From: Owenweeksia sp.
GTDB taxonomy: Bacteria > Bacteroidota > Bacteroidia > Flavobacteriales > Schleiferiaceae
Length of the DNA stretch: 64,000 nt
NCBI GenBank assembly: GCA_002695025.1
Contig: NZNV01000028.1
Span: forward strand, 62,001-126,000
Reading direction: 5' to 3'
The notes under the pieces were generated by a model. The model saw only the letters and a program-made list of their open reading frames with translations, did not search any database and was not told where the DNA came from. Positions 51,540 through 60,339 of this stretch are shown in pieces. Position numbers and translations under genes: made by a program. Positions within the stretch are counted from its first letter, which is position 1; each line of letters begins with the position of its first letter.

Positions 51540-52319
51540 ATGTCGGTGCCTTTTAAGCTGTTACTGGAGGATGTATACAACGCCCGTGAAAATTACCTGG
51601 CCGAGAAATCTGCGGCACCGGTAAAAATCAATTTTGAGGAACTCGTGGCTTCTTTTTTTTGTCCGGGCCCTCATTATTACTACATCCTTGATTCGCCCAC
51701 CTTACATTTCGAATATGAGAGTAAGGACACTTCCCGTATTTTAGGTCAGTCCATTACCCATGAGCCTTTGGAGGTGTTGTTAAACAGGGTTCATCCCGAT
51801 GATATCCCTTTTATGGTGAAGTGCGAGGGTATTGTAGCCGATTTTCTCCGCACCCAGGTGGAGCCCGAAAAGATCACCAAATACAAGATCAATTATTGCA
51901 TACGGGAGCGGGTGGCGGATGGTAGTTACCGGCTTTTCCTGATGCAGAATACCACGCTTTCCACCACTACTGATGGGGCCTTGCTCAAGGTTTTAGGGGT
52001 ACATGCGGATATAACCCATATCAGCGCGATGAACAACCACAAGCTTTCCTTTATCGGCCTGGATGGGGAACCATCCTTTTTAGGTCTGGATGTATGGAGT
52101 GATGCTATCGATTTTAAGGCCAGGCCCCAGAAGGTAAGTGCAAGGGAAAGGCAGGTATTGCAATGGCTGGCCCACGGTTGTACAGCCCGCGAAACGGCTG
52201 CACAACTCCATATATCGGAAGAGACCGTTATCAGCCATAAAAAAAATCTGATGAACCGCTTTGAATGCCGCAATGCCGTGCAACTGGTAGCTTTTGCTAT
52301 CCGGAATGGCTTCATCTGA
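51540..52319 (+). CDS. PAS-LuxR-type transcriptional regulator
   Basis: Protein of 259 residues. Residues 40-165 form a PAS-like fold (YYILDSPTLHFEYESKDTSR; LLNRVHPDDIPFM; YRLFLMQNTTLSTTTDG, then LLKVLGVHADITHI), the layout of Bacteroidota PAS regulators. The C-terminal LuxR HTH is complete: SARERQVLQWLAHGCTARET, then AAQLHISEETVISHKKNLMN, with the recognition helix near 225-240. A small-molecule or redox cue may act through the PAS part. It is divergent from the MBL-rhodanese gene and lies 75 bp before the 907-residue protein, which it may control. Confidence 0.88.
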   Translation: MSVPFKLLLEDVYNARENYLAEKSAAPVKINFEELVASFFCPGPHYYYILDSPTLHFEYESKDTSRILGQSITHEPLEVLLNRVHPDDIPFMVKCEGIVADFLRTQVEPEKITKYKINYCIRERVADGSYRLFLMQNTTLSTTTDGALLKVLGVHADITHISAMNNHKLSFIGLDGEPSFLGLDVWSDAIDFKARPQKVSARERQVLQWLAHGCTARETAAQLHISEETVISHKKNLMNRFECRNAVQLVAFAIRNGFI

Positions 52320-52394
52320 TCTTGAAAAACCCCCATTTCTGGGGATTGGCCTTAAAGGGTGTGGTGCCGTAATTTGAATTATAAACCCTAAGCC

Positions 52395-55118
52395 ATGAAA
52401 GCCCTTAAGTGCATGCTGTGTCTAATGGTGATTACCCTCACAGCGCGAAGTCAGTCCAATAGGGTAATTCCTTTGGGCCATTCCCTGGAAGTTGAAGTGC
52501 CGCTGCAGTATAATTTTAAGGCAGGCACGGAAAGTATCAGTAAAACCGTGTATGTAGGGCTCAGGGTTGATGACCTCACTGCCTACCACAAGCCGTTGAA
52601 GGCCTATGCTGATGGCGGACTTATGGGGGGCTTTAGTGATGAGCAGAACGTTACCACCTGGTTTACTTATACTGAGCCCCGGGGATTGACGGTGGATGGT
52701 GAATTCATTGCCTTTTCACAGTTTGCAGGAGAAAAGATCCCCGGTGGTTTTACCGTAGAAAACGCGCGGTTTACATGGACCATTGGTGCAAGCCGTTATG
52801 CAAAACACCCACTGGGTTCCCCCACTTTCGGGTTCCTTAATAAACGTGAATTTCCGGGATATGAGTACAACATCATCAACATGAAGGATATCATTGGCAC
52901 GGAAACCAGTAAGGAGGCGATGAATATTGCGCGGGGGAGAGGTGCTATAGAGGGAGATTTCCTGGAAGTGGATGGTCTTACCTTTAACGTTCCGTATGAA
53001 TTAAAGCAGTTCCTGGTTGCCCGGGATGAGAAAAATGCAAAGGAAACAGGTTATTATACGGCCAATGGTTTCCGTAATAAGGTGAAAGAACCTGAAAATA
53101 CCTCGGCTGCTGAATATCAAACGTCAGGCTCGCAGGGTACAGGCACTACAAACAATACTGGTTCGCCCGGCCTAGCGTCATCCGGTACTTCCAATTCAGG
53201 TTCTTCAATGAGTAGCAATTCAGGAGGTTATACCAATTCCGGAGGGGTTTCCCAATCCTCGTATGCCAATGCTGAGGCATGGCAAAAGTATGAGGCGGCC
53301 CAGAAAAGTGTGGAGGAGTATAACCGCCAGCGCGAGATGGACATCCAGTATTACGAACAACAACGCCAGATCAAACAGCAAACGTATGAGCGTATTGGCG
53401 AAACGGTGGGTACCATTATAGGCAACTATCTCAACCACCTGGAACAGGAAAAGCAGCGGCAGGAATATTATAAGCAACTCAAAAAGATAAAGATTGCGGT
53501 GAATGATGCCTATGGAAGGGTGTGGAGCGATATTTCGTACTGGGATGATTACCAGTCCCGGCTGATCGAGCTGACCAAGCGGCATCGGCAGCACATGACT
53601 ACCGAAGGTCTGAAGAATGTGGAAAACGCCCTCAATAGCATCAACGGGCAAAAGGAAAGCCTGGCTGATGATATAAAGGAACTGGGCGAAAGGGAAGAAA
53701 GCGGGTGGAAGGCCGTGGAGATAAGCGGGAAAATTACCCGTTTCCCCGTATCCGAATGGAAATCCTATGTCGAGGATTATCGACCCTCCACCGCTTTGAT
53801 ACTATACGATCTCAATAATTTACTGGCTCAGAATAGGTATATCCGTACCCCAGCGGAGCGGGAAAGATTTACCAATGATGTGTCAGACTTGCTTACAGAG
53901 ACGGCTATCCGCAACCAGGACCACGGGGCTATATTAAGTGCGGAAGCTGCCTACCACCAGGGAGGTGGCAGCAACTACAGCTATGATGAGGCGCTGAAAG
54001 CCGCTAAGGCCATTAAGGAATACATGGCCAAACGGGATAGGCTGGCTGTGGAAATAAAGGCTGAGAAGGAGATGCTGGAAACCAGGTATGCGTTAATGGT
54101 CACCAACCAAAGCAAGGAATACATCTCCGTCAGTTCTGTAAGCCCTCAGGTGGAAGGTATCGGTGCCGGGCAGAAGGAATTGCGCCAGGCCTACAATAAC
54201 CTGGATCAGGACATTGGTGTATTTAAGGGTAAGTACCGCTCATTATCCCCATCCCGGGACAAGGATGTGCAGTTTGAAGGGTATTATGTTCACCCCGGAG
54301 AAGTGAAAGTGGAGCTTACCAAGGCCTATATGGACCCCGTAAGCTTAACCATGCCTGCCAAAGCGGGTGAAAGGATTGTTCTTAACCCTGATCAATACCT
54401 TGGACAATTTGAGAAAGTGGAGATATTTAAACCCTATTTCCGGTTGAATACCCGCAAAAACCAGTTTGAGCTATTGCGGCTGGGTGAGTTTTACGCTACC
54501 AATTACCATTTTGGGATCAATGAGTTTGGAATAGTAGGTCTTAAATACCAGACTAATTTTGGTTTAAGAACCTATCAGAAAACCAAAACCGCCTTTCACA
54601 TGGGTTTCGACTTTGGCGAATTTGCCTACGGTATGGGTAAGATACGCAGAGGTACCCAAAACAGTGACGGCAGCCAGTATGAAATTGACGTGCTGGATTT
54701 CAGTTATTGGAAGTACAGTTTAGGATCCGGTAATTTAGGGCTAAGCCGGGCAGTGTTTGCCGATCGTGGACAAATAAGCCTGAACCTGGGGGTGAAACTT
54801 CTGGAACAGCGTAACTTTTCAGCCGATATGGTTCATGAGGAGAAAGTGGGGCTAAGCAGCGAATCAAGTACGCAAACCGCTGAATTTGACCTGACGCATT
54901 ATATGCCGGTCTTTGGCTCCCTGGGGCTTAATTACCATATCGGAAAAACCCTGTTTAGCTGTAAGTATACGTACTTCTATTACCCGGAGTTTGCCTTTGA
55001 TGATGAAAACACATCAGAGCTCATTGATGAAGCCTACATGAATAAGTATAACCAATCCTATTTCGGCTTTCTGAAGGATTATTTCACCCATGCCGTAACC
55101 TTTTCAATTGTATTCTAA
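52395..55118 (+). CDS. Large envelope protein: N-terminal beta domain, coiled coil, C-terminal barrel-like domain
   Basis: Protein of 907 residues not recognised as a family. A signal peptide ends near ARSQ (residue 19). Residues 25-230 form a mixed domain (FKAGTESISKTVYVGLRVDD; GEFIAFSQFAGEKIPGGF). A Ser/Gly/Thr-rich linker spans about 235-295 (GTGTTNNTGSPGLASSGTSN). Residues 295-560 are charged and helical (YEAAQKSVEEYNRQREMDI; IKQQTYERIGETVGTIIG). Residues 690-907 alternate strands and aromatic turns and end in a hydrophobic Phe (YFTHAVTFSIVF), like an outer-membrane barrel. The next gene, a lipoprotein, follows 1 bp later in the same unit. Confidence 0.7.
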   Translation: MKALKCMLCLMVITLTARSQSNRVIPLGHSLEVEVPLQYNFKAGTESISKTVYVGLRVDDLTAYHKPLKAYADGGLMGGFSDEQNVTTWFTYTEPRGLTVDGEFIAFSQFAGEKIPGGFTVENARFTWTIGASRYAKHPLGSPTFGFLNKREFPGYEYNIINMKDIIGTETSKEAMNIARGRGAIEGDFLEVDGLTFNVPYELKQFLVARDEKNAKETGYYTANGFRNKVKEPENTSAAEYQTSGSQGTGTTNNTGSPGLASSGTSNSGSSMSSNSGGYTNSGGVSQSSYANAEAWQKYEAAQKSVEEYNRQREMDIQYYEQQRQIKQQTYERIGETVGTIIGNYLNHLEQEKQRQEYYKQLKKIKIAVNDAYGRVWSDISYWDDYQSRLIELTKRHRQHMTTEGLKNVENALNSINGQKESLADDIKELGEREESGWKAVEISGKITRFPVSEWKSYVEDYRPSTALILYDLNNLLAQNRYIRTPAERERFTNDVSDLLTETAIRNQDHGAILSAEAAYHQGGGSNYSYDEALKAAKAIKEYMAKRDRLAVEIKAEKEMLETRYALMVTNQSKEYISVSSVSPQVEGIGAGQKELRQAYNNLDQDIGVFKGKYRSLSPSRDKDVQFEGYYVHPGEVKVELTKAYMDPVSLTMPAKAGERIVLNPDQYLGQFEKVEIFKPYFRLNTRKNQFELLRLGEFYATNYHFGINEFGIVGLKYQTNFGLRTYQKTKTAFHMGFDFGEFAYGMGKIRRGTQNSDGSQYEIDVLDFSYWKYSLGSGNLGLSRAVFADRGQISLNLGVKLLEQRNFSADMVHEEKVGLSSESSTQTAEFDLTHYMPVFGSLGLNYHIGKTLFSCKYTYFYYPEFAFDDENTSELIDEAYMNKYNQSYFGFLKDYFTHAVTFSIVF

Positions 55119-55119
55119 T

Positions 55120-56175
55120 ATGAAAACCAGGATCATTAAACGGATGCTTTCGATTATCACCCTGGGTTTCTTTACCGTTTCCTGCGAAATTGACGAGGTG
55201 GAAGTAGTAGACACTTACCTGAACGTAAGTGATTCCACCTATTTGGAAATCCAGGATGAATCCATAGGTCCGCCTGATCAGGTATTCCAGCTGGAAGATG
55301 GTACCGTGGTTCTCAGGAGTTTTACCACCGTTATGGTTAAGCGGAATAATGGAAAAGAGATTATAGATACCCGTAGTTCGCGAGGGGCCATATTGGGCGT
55401 GCTGAAAAACAATTTTGTTACGGAAGATGGTGCTATCTGCAACAGCAAATTTGAGGTTGTGGATAACCTGGGTTCATATTATGACGATGTAAGCATTGGC
55501 GAGGATATCATTGCCTTCAAATCCAACTCTTCCGGGCAGGAACAACTCCTGGTCTGGTCTGAAACCAATGGTGTTAAAACCTATCAGGTGCCCAATAGCG
55601 GCAATGGAGATACCATCGTCAATTTATTGAACCCGGTTATTTTAAGAGGAACCGTATTTATAATTATGTGCCGCCATGATCGGTTAATCACCAATAAGCA
55701 GAGCTACCATCTGTTGCGTTTGGACCGCAATTTGAAACTTCTTTCCAGTCGTGAGCTTCCATTAAGGGGAACGAATGGCGTGCAATTGAACTACCAGCGG
55801 GCGTTATACGGCAATACGCGGGGATCTGAAATTTACCTGCGTTCGGACTCCCTATATACCCTGAATGAGGATGGGGAAATTATAAATAACCAACCTGCTG
55901 CCACCCCAGTCTGCGGGGTGATTATGAGCAATGATCGTGCTCTTTCTAAAGATGAAGCGGGTGGAACCGAGCCCAGGACTTTAAAGATCCGGGAAGACCT
56001 GCGATGTTCCAGTGCTGTATTGTGGAACTATACCCTTCCGGAAAGCTATCTTTATATGAGCGCCTTTAATGAAGGTATAAACGGCAGCGTACTTATTACC
56101 GCTACTAAAAGAGAAACGGTAAATGGTTTTAGCAAGGATAAACAGCTAGTGTACACCATTGATCCTGATTATTAA
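55120..56175 (+). CDS. Lipoprotein of unknown function, operon partner of the 907-residue protein
   Basis: Protein of 351 residues starting at the ATG one base after the upstream stop codon (TAATATG); an earlier start inside that gene is less likely. The signal (MKTRIIKRMLSIITLGFFTV) ends at Cys 22 in VSCEIDE. The mature part resembles a beta-propeller of about six blades (VFQLEDGTVVLRSFTTVMV; DIIAFKSNSSGQEQLLVW; SEIYLRSDSLYTLNEDGE). No known family. Tight coupling to the large envelope protein suggests they act as one complex in the outer membrane. Confidence 0.65.
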   Translation: MKTRIIKRMLSIITLGFFTVSCEIDEVEVVDTYLNVSDSTYLEIQDESIGPPDQVFQLEDGTVVLRSFTTVMVKRNNGKEIIDTRSSRGAILGVLKNNFVTEDGAICNSKFEVVDNLGSYYDDVSIGEDIIAFKSNSSGQEQLLVWSETNGVKTYQVPNSGNGDTIVNLLNPVILRGTVFIIMCRHDRLITNKQSYHLLRLDRNLKLLSSRELPLRGTNGVQLNYQRALYGNTRGSEIYLRSDSLYTLNEDGEIINNQPAATPVCGVIMSNDRALSKDEAGGTEPRTLKIREDLRCSSAVLWNYTLPESYLYMSAFNEGINGSVLITATKRETVNGFSKDKQLVYTIDPDY

Positions 56176-56179
56176 TGCT

Positions 56180-57367
56180 TCATCCGGCAATGGCTTTTTC
56201 AAGCCCACCCATACTCTGTAAATAACATAGCAACTGAAAGCCATTCAGCTCATCGGGAAAATCATCAAGCATAACCGATTTTCCCCGGTTCCAGTTTTCC
56301 AATATTTCAACCAGCTTGGGGTGATTGGTCCACTTGATACGGTGCCCGCGTACAAATGCTATCAGTGTCTCTTTGTAGGTATAGAATGGTATAGGAAAAG
56401 TGGGGGGTAGTTTCCATGAAGCAGCATGCACCTCAGCTATGGGATGGTCGGTGCGGGAGGGGGTGTAAAAGCCACCATTGCTTTCCAGTTTCATAAGGTG
56501 CTCACGGGCGGCCCTGCGCAAAGGTTCATCCAGGTTTACGTACTTAAGAAGTTCTTCCTCGGCCTCCGTAATCTTTTGGAAGGGCAAAGGCTGCATAGGG
56601 TTAAAGCTGGTGTCTTCTTCCATAAGTTCCTGTATGGTGGAGGCCATCTTTTGTTTCATTTGCCGGGTAGGGGAGTTCAGGAAGTCCAGCACCATACTAA
56701 TGGAAAAGTTTCCGGTATGGCCGATGTGGTAAACACTGGAAGGAATACACATCATATCACCCGGCTGTAATTCATGGGGAATTGCGCTATCCATTAACGG
56801 TTGCGGAGGGTGCGTAATGCTGCCCCTGGACACCCGGTCATAGTCTTCCGTTTTCCAGGTGTAAAAGGTTTTGGAACCCGGGCCGATGTGGAACAAAAAA
56901 CCTTCTTCTCCCACGTTCTCCTTGTGTACACCAAAAGGTGTAAAGCCATAATTGCCTACAAAAAAGAGTAGTCCCAGCCCTCCGCCTGGTATTCCTGCTG
57001 TTTGCAGGAGAGGACGAAGGAATCCGGCCATATAGGTCATCAGTTCAGGACTATAAGCTTGTATATCATTCAGGATGATGCCGAATTTTTTTCCTTTAAA
57101 AATGCGATTTCCCCATTCTTCCAGGCTTTCATGGTCAAAGGGAGGGTTGTCCACCAGAGCTTGTGTAGCTTCATAATCGCGTTGCTGATCAATAAATACT
57201 TTTAGCCCCAAATGACCTTGTCCCAACTTAGCAAAGCCCTGAAATACCTTGCGGTAACATTCGGTCAAAAAAGGTAGGTCTTCTTTAGGGATCATGGCTT
57301 TTTGCCGATGAGGCTTCGTCATGTGATCGGTCAGGTTCCACACCTCGTCCCAATGATTGGTATGCAT
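56180..57367 (-). CDS. JmjC/cupin_8-like protein, longer type
   Basis: Protein of 395 residues. The JmjC-type core reads GLLFFVGNYGFTPFGVHKEN (about residues 145-165), where an H-x-E pair (VHKEN) may replace the usual H-x-D, then FLFHIGPGSKTFYTWKTEDY and PGDMMCIPSSVYHIGHTGNF with the distal His (about 218-224). The C-terminal about 150 residues are helical and end in an HTH-like piece (LVEILENWNRGKSVMLDDFP). By family a 2-oxoglutarate oxygenase, perhaps acting on a peptide or protein. It is convergent with the lipoprotein gene, 4 bp from its stop. Confidence 0.72.
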   Translation of the reverse strand: MHTNHWDEVWNLTDHMTKPHRQKAMIPKEDLPFLTECYRKVFQGFAKLGQGHLGLKVFIDQQRDYEATQALVDNPPFDHESLEEWGNRIFKGKKFGIILNDIQAYSPELMTYMAGFLRPLLQTAGIPGGGLGLLFFVGNYGFTPFGVHKENVGEEGFLFHIGPGSKTFYTWKTEDYDRVSRGSITHPPQPLMDSAIPHELQPGDMMCIPSSVYHIGHTGNFSISMVLDFLNSPTRQMKQKMASTIQELMEEDTSFNPMQPLPFQKITEAEEELLKYVNLDEPLRRAAREHLMKLESNGGFYTPSRTDHPIAEVHAASWKLPPTFPIPFYTYKETLIAFVRGHRIKWTNHPKLVEILENWNRGKSVMLDDFPDELNGFQLLCYLQSMGGLEKAIAG

Positions 57368-57780
57368 AGTATTCCGTTAAAGCTTTAAATATAGATCAGC
57401 CTGTTTAGGAGTGTATGGAATACAGCTGGATTTTTTAATTAATTGAGTGAATCACCCTTTGGTACGATTGAGCAGGATTTCTGTGGTTACCTTATTAAAT
57501 ACATGGAGCCTTTCAAACTCCATCCTGCCATGGGTAAAATGATGGTTAGTCTGCGTACGCAAAACTTGTTCAGGCCAGTATAAACAGGCAGGAGATACGG
57601 GGTAGTTATTTTTTAGTTCCTGCCTTTTTAGATCCTGCGCGGTAAGAAAAATGAAATGAATAATTTGCAAGGGTTACTTGAAATTGGAAGGGCTGTACCA
57701 TTGTCATGGTTCAAGCTTGATTAAACCTGTGCCTCAATTTATTTTAGCTGCTACAGCTTTCACGAAAACTAAACTCACCC
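57368..57780. other. Intergenic region without recognisable gene
   Basis: About 410 bp between the JmjC-type gene and the DinB gene, which diverge. A 72-codon minus-strand frame at 57452-57670 shows no family motif. No repeat or strong hairpin was seen. Confidence 0.5.
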
Positions 57781-58311
57781 ATGAGCTTACCATTAGTAAA
57801 ACATTACTGTGACATTTTGGAGATCACTCCTTCCATGCTTAACACCTGGCTCATCGAGATGCCGGATGATGTGATACGGCAAAATGAAGGAGGTGATACC
57901 TGGAGGCCCATTGATATTGTAGGGCACCTGATCCATAATGAAGAAACGGACTGGTTGCCACGCATACAGATCATTATGGGATCCGGAGAAGATAAAAACT
58001 TTGAACCTTTTGACCGCATGGCGCAGTTTCAACGCTTTAAGGGCTTCAGCCTGGTGGAGCTCCTCAATATGTTCAGCAGCCTGCGCTTTCGCAATGTGCG
58101 GGAGATTCGTAAGCTCAACCTCACGGAACGTGACCTGGAGCAGGAGGGTATTCATCCCGCTTTTGGGCGGGTGACTTTGCGCCAGCTTTTAGCAGCCTAT
58201 GTAGTGCATGATCAAACCCATATTTACCAGATTGCCCGTTGTGTAAGTTATCCTCTGCGGGATGAGGTAGGGCCGTGGAACGACTATTTGAAGATCCTGA
58301 ATCAGAATTAA
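57781..58311 (+). CDS. DinB family protein
   Basis: Protein of 176 residues of the DinB/YfiT four-helix metalloprotein group. The first metal-binding His lies in WRPIDIVGHLIHNEETDW (about residue 48), and the other two lie in VVHDQTHIYQIARC (about 142-146), the D-x-x-H-x-x-Q pattern of the group. Members act as thiol-dependent transferases or stay uncharacterised. Length is typical. It stands alone, with a 210-bp gap before the next gene. Confidence 0.83.
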   Translation: MSLPLVKHYCDILEITPSMLNTWLIEMPDDVIRQNEGGDTWRPIDIVGHLIHNEETDWLPRIQIIMGSGEDKNFEPFDRMAQFQRFKGFSLVELLNMFSSLRFRNVREIRKLNLTERDLEQEGIHPAFGRVTLRQLLAAYVVHDQTHIYQIARCVSYPLRDEVGPWNDYLKILNQN

Positions 58312-58523
58312 TGAAGAGGCGAAAAAATCCGGCAGTCTTCCTCTTTTAGCCCTTTCATGAACTTTTCGTTCTGCGGAGTGGGAGAGCAGCAAAACAAACC
58401 GGCCTATATGTCTTAACCGTTAGGAGTTTAATTTCCCATACATTAGCCAACCGATAGAAACAGTTTTGTGCTTCTGTTTGGATTTTCAAGATGTATTTAT
58501 ATTCCATTAAAGCTTTAATCAGA

Positions 58524-60167
58524 ATGAACCTTATCAGATCTTTTGCCCTCTTTTTAAGCCTGACCTTGCTTTTCTCTGCTTGCGAAGACCCAATCAAAGA
58601 TATTAGTCTGCATATTTCCCCGCGCATGTACAATTACGTGATGGAAGTTGAAATGCACGATTTCGCCAATCCGGATGCACCCTATACCGGTGAAGTACAA
58701 ATTGAAATAACCGGTCCGGATGCCAATAAAATCTACAATGTGGATGGCACTAAAAACTACGAAGCTAAATTTGGTCGCCTGCTTTTGATTACCAATGCTG
58801 CCAACGAGCCAATAGACGGTGATCCATTAGAGTTTACGGTAAAGATAAGCTCCGGTGAGTATATGGATAAAGAATTGAATTTCCTGGTAGAGAATGGTCA
58901 AACCTACTCCAGTTTGGACGCTTTCCTGATCAACCGTACTAATTTACCGCAAGGTCTGGTGAGCTCCGGCACCAGTGCCAGCTTAAATGCAAATGGTCAA
59001 TTAGACCAGCCTTTGCAATTCAGTACCAATCCGGCTGGATCTGCTGAAGCACTGATCATTGATATCCCCACCGGGGTTAAATTTACCGATGCATCGGGTA
59101 ACGTAATATCTGGCTCCAACCTTAATGTGGAAGTAATTAGTTACGATCAATCCAGGCCAGCGGTTAACCTGGCCATGCCCAATAATGGAATAAATGCCGA
59201 GAAGGTAAATGGCGAGATTGTACTTTCCTTTATACCACCCGCAGGAAGCTTTGAAATAAACATGGATATTGACGGAACCGAAGTAAAGGGATTCAGCGGC
59301 AGCGGAATAAACCTGAGCATGCCTTTGGCACCCGGCCTGGAGAATCCACTTACCCAACAAGCCTACGCAGCCGGTGATGAGGTAAATTTGATCAGCTTCA
59401 GCACGGGCGATCCATTATGGCAAGCCGAAGGGAAGGCTACCGTAGTGGTAGAAAACGGCAAAGCCTTCGTGAAGCCCAATATCACCCACTTGAGTAATTA
59501 TGCCACCACTCCCGTTACTATTAATAATGATCAAGTTTTAGTAGTTGATAATGTAGGAGATGTACCTCTGGTTGAGCAATCATGGTGGATTAATGAACTC
59601 CTGGGAGGCGTAAACCTGAAATTTTTGATCATGATGGAAAACTTCTCGGGCAAAATTCTTGACTTAAGCGATAAAGATTATTTAGACGATGGTAGTGTTA
59701 CCTTGAATTTTTCGTATGAGCCGGGTTTAAAAGTAACCGACCAAATTGGGGATTTTATACTTGGTGGTGGTGCACAGGAGCCCTCCGCACCCGCCAGCTT
59801 TTTGGTGTCCGTAAGCGGTAATACGGTTACTTATGATCCTAAGCCTAATCCCGTTCATATAGGCTATACCTTACGTTGTAAGGGTGAAGAAGCTACCTAC
59901 ACACCGCCCTTTGGTTCTAAGGTGTCTTATCGCCCGGCTGGCAGCAGTGAAGAGTACAAGGATATTTACACCTTTACTTTTGAAAATGCTGTCAACCGTC
60001 TGCATACCCTAAATGGTTTGGAAGACGGAAAAACCTATGATTTCAAATTGAACTGGTCCACTATGGAACTATACCAAACTTCCCTGACCATGGAAGACGG
60101 TAAAATTTACGAGTTGGAACTCACAGAGAAGGAGTGTGATGATATTGGCTTTAAAGGCCAGAATTAA
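58524..60167 (+). CDS. Large lipoprotein of unknown function
   Basis: Protein of 547 residues; the ATG giving MNLIRSFALFLSLTLLFSAC is chosen because it begins a lipoprotein signal with Cys 20. An upstream in-frame start would add 11 residues and spoil it. Two repeated beta regions (about 30-150 and 190-330) recall carbohydrate-binding or Ig-like folds (DAPYTGEVQIEITGPDANK; SGSGINLSMPLAPGLENPLT). A Cys pair occurs near 440 and 530 (TLRCKGEEATY; TEKECDDIGF). No family recognised. It ends at a strong terminator. Confidence 0.7.
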   Translation: MNLIRSFALFLSLTLLFSACEDPIKDISLHISPRMYNYVMEVEMHDFANPDAPYTGEVQIEITGPDANKIYNVDGTKNYEAKFGRLLLITNAANEPIDGDPLEFTVKISSGEYMDKELNFLVENGQTYSSLDAFLINRTNLPQGLVSSGTSASLNANGQLDQPLQFSTNPAGSAEALIIDIPTGVKFTDASGNVISGSNLNVEVISYDQSRPAVNLAMPNNGINAEKVNGEIVLSFIPPAGSFEINMDIDGTEVKGFSGSGINLSMPLAPGLENPLTQQAYAAGDEVNLISFSTGDPLWQAEGKATVVVENGKAFVKPNITHLSNYATTPVTINNDQVLVVDNVGDVPLVEQSWWINELLGGVNLKFLIMMENFSGKILDLSDKDYLDDGSVTLNFSYEPGLKVTDQIGDFILGGGAQEPSAPASFLVSVSGNTVTYDPKPNPVHIGYTLRCKGEEATYTPPFGSKVSYRPAGSSEEYKDIYTFTFENAVNRLHTLNGLEDGKTYDFKLNWSTMELYQTSLTMEDGKIYELELTEKECDDIGFKGQN

Positions 60168-60202
60168 CATCAAAGCTTCAAACGAATAAAATCTAAACAA
60201 AG

Positions 60203-60233
60203 AAAAAGGCTGCCCTATCAGGGCAGCCTTTTT
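60203..60233 (+). terminator. Strong terminator after the lipoprotein
   Basis: Perfect 13-bp stem AAAAAGGCTGCCC (60203-60215) with GGGCAGCCTTTTT (60221-60233) around TATCA, 36 bp after the stop. Confidence 0.88.
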
Positions 60234-60295
60234 CTTTGCACCCATCATCAGTGGTGAGTAGGAAGTTGAGAAGGGAAGCTAACAAATATCATTTT

Positions 60296-60322
60296 TTGGC
60301 CGGGTAGAGACCAATACTTTTG
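60296..60322 (+). promoter_or_regulatory. Promoter of hemN
   Basis: TTG at 60296-60298 and TACTTTTG at 60315-60322, a perfect TAnnTTTG box, with a 16-bp spacer, 17 bp before the ATG. The spacer is slightly short. Confidence 0.45.
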
Positions 60323-60339
60323 AGATCAAATTAAAGCTT

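Noticed and set aside
57452-57670. 72-codon minus-strand frame
   Set aside because: No motif, no start-site support and ordinary intergenic composition.
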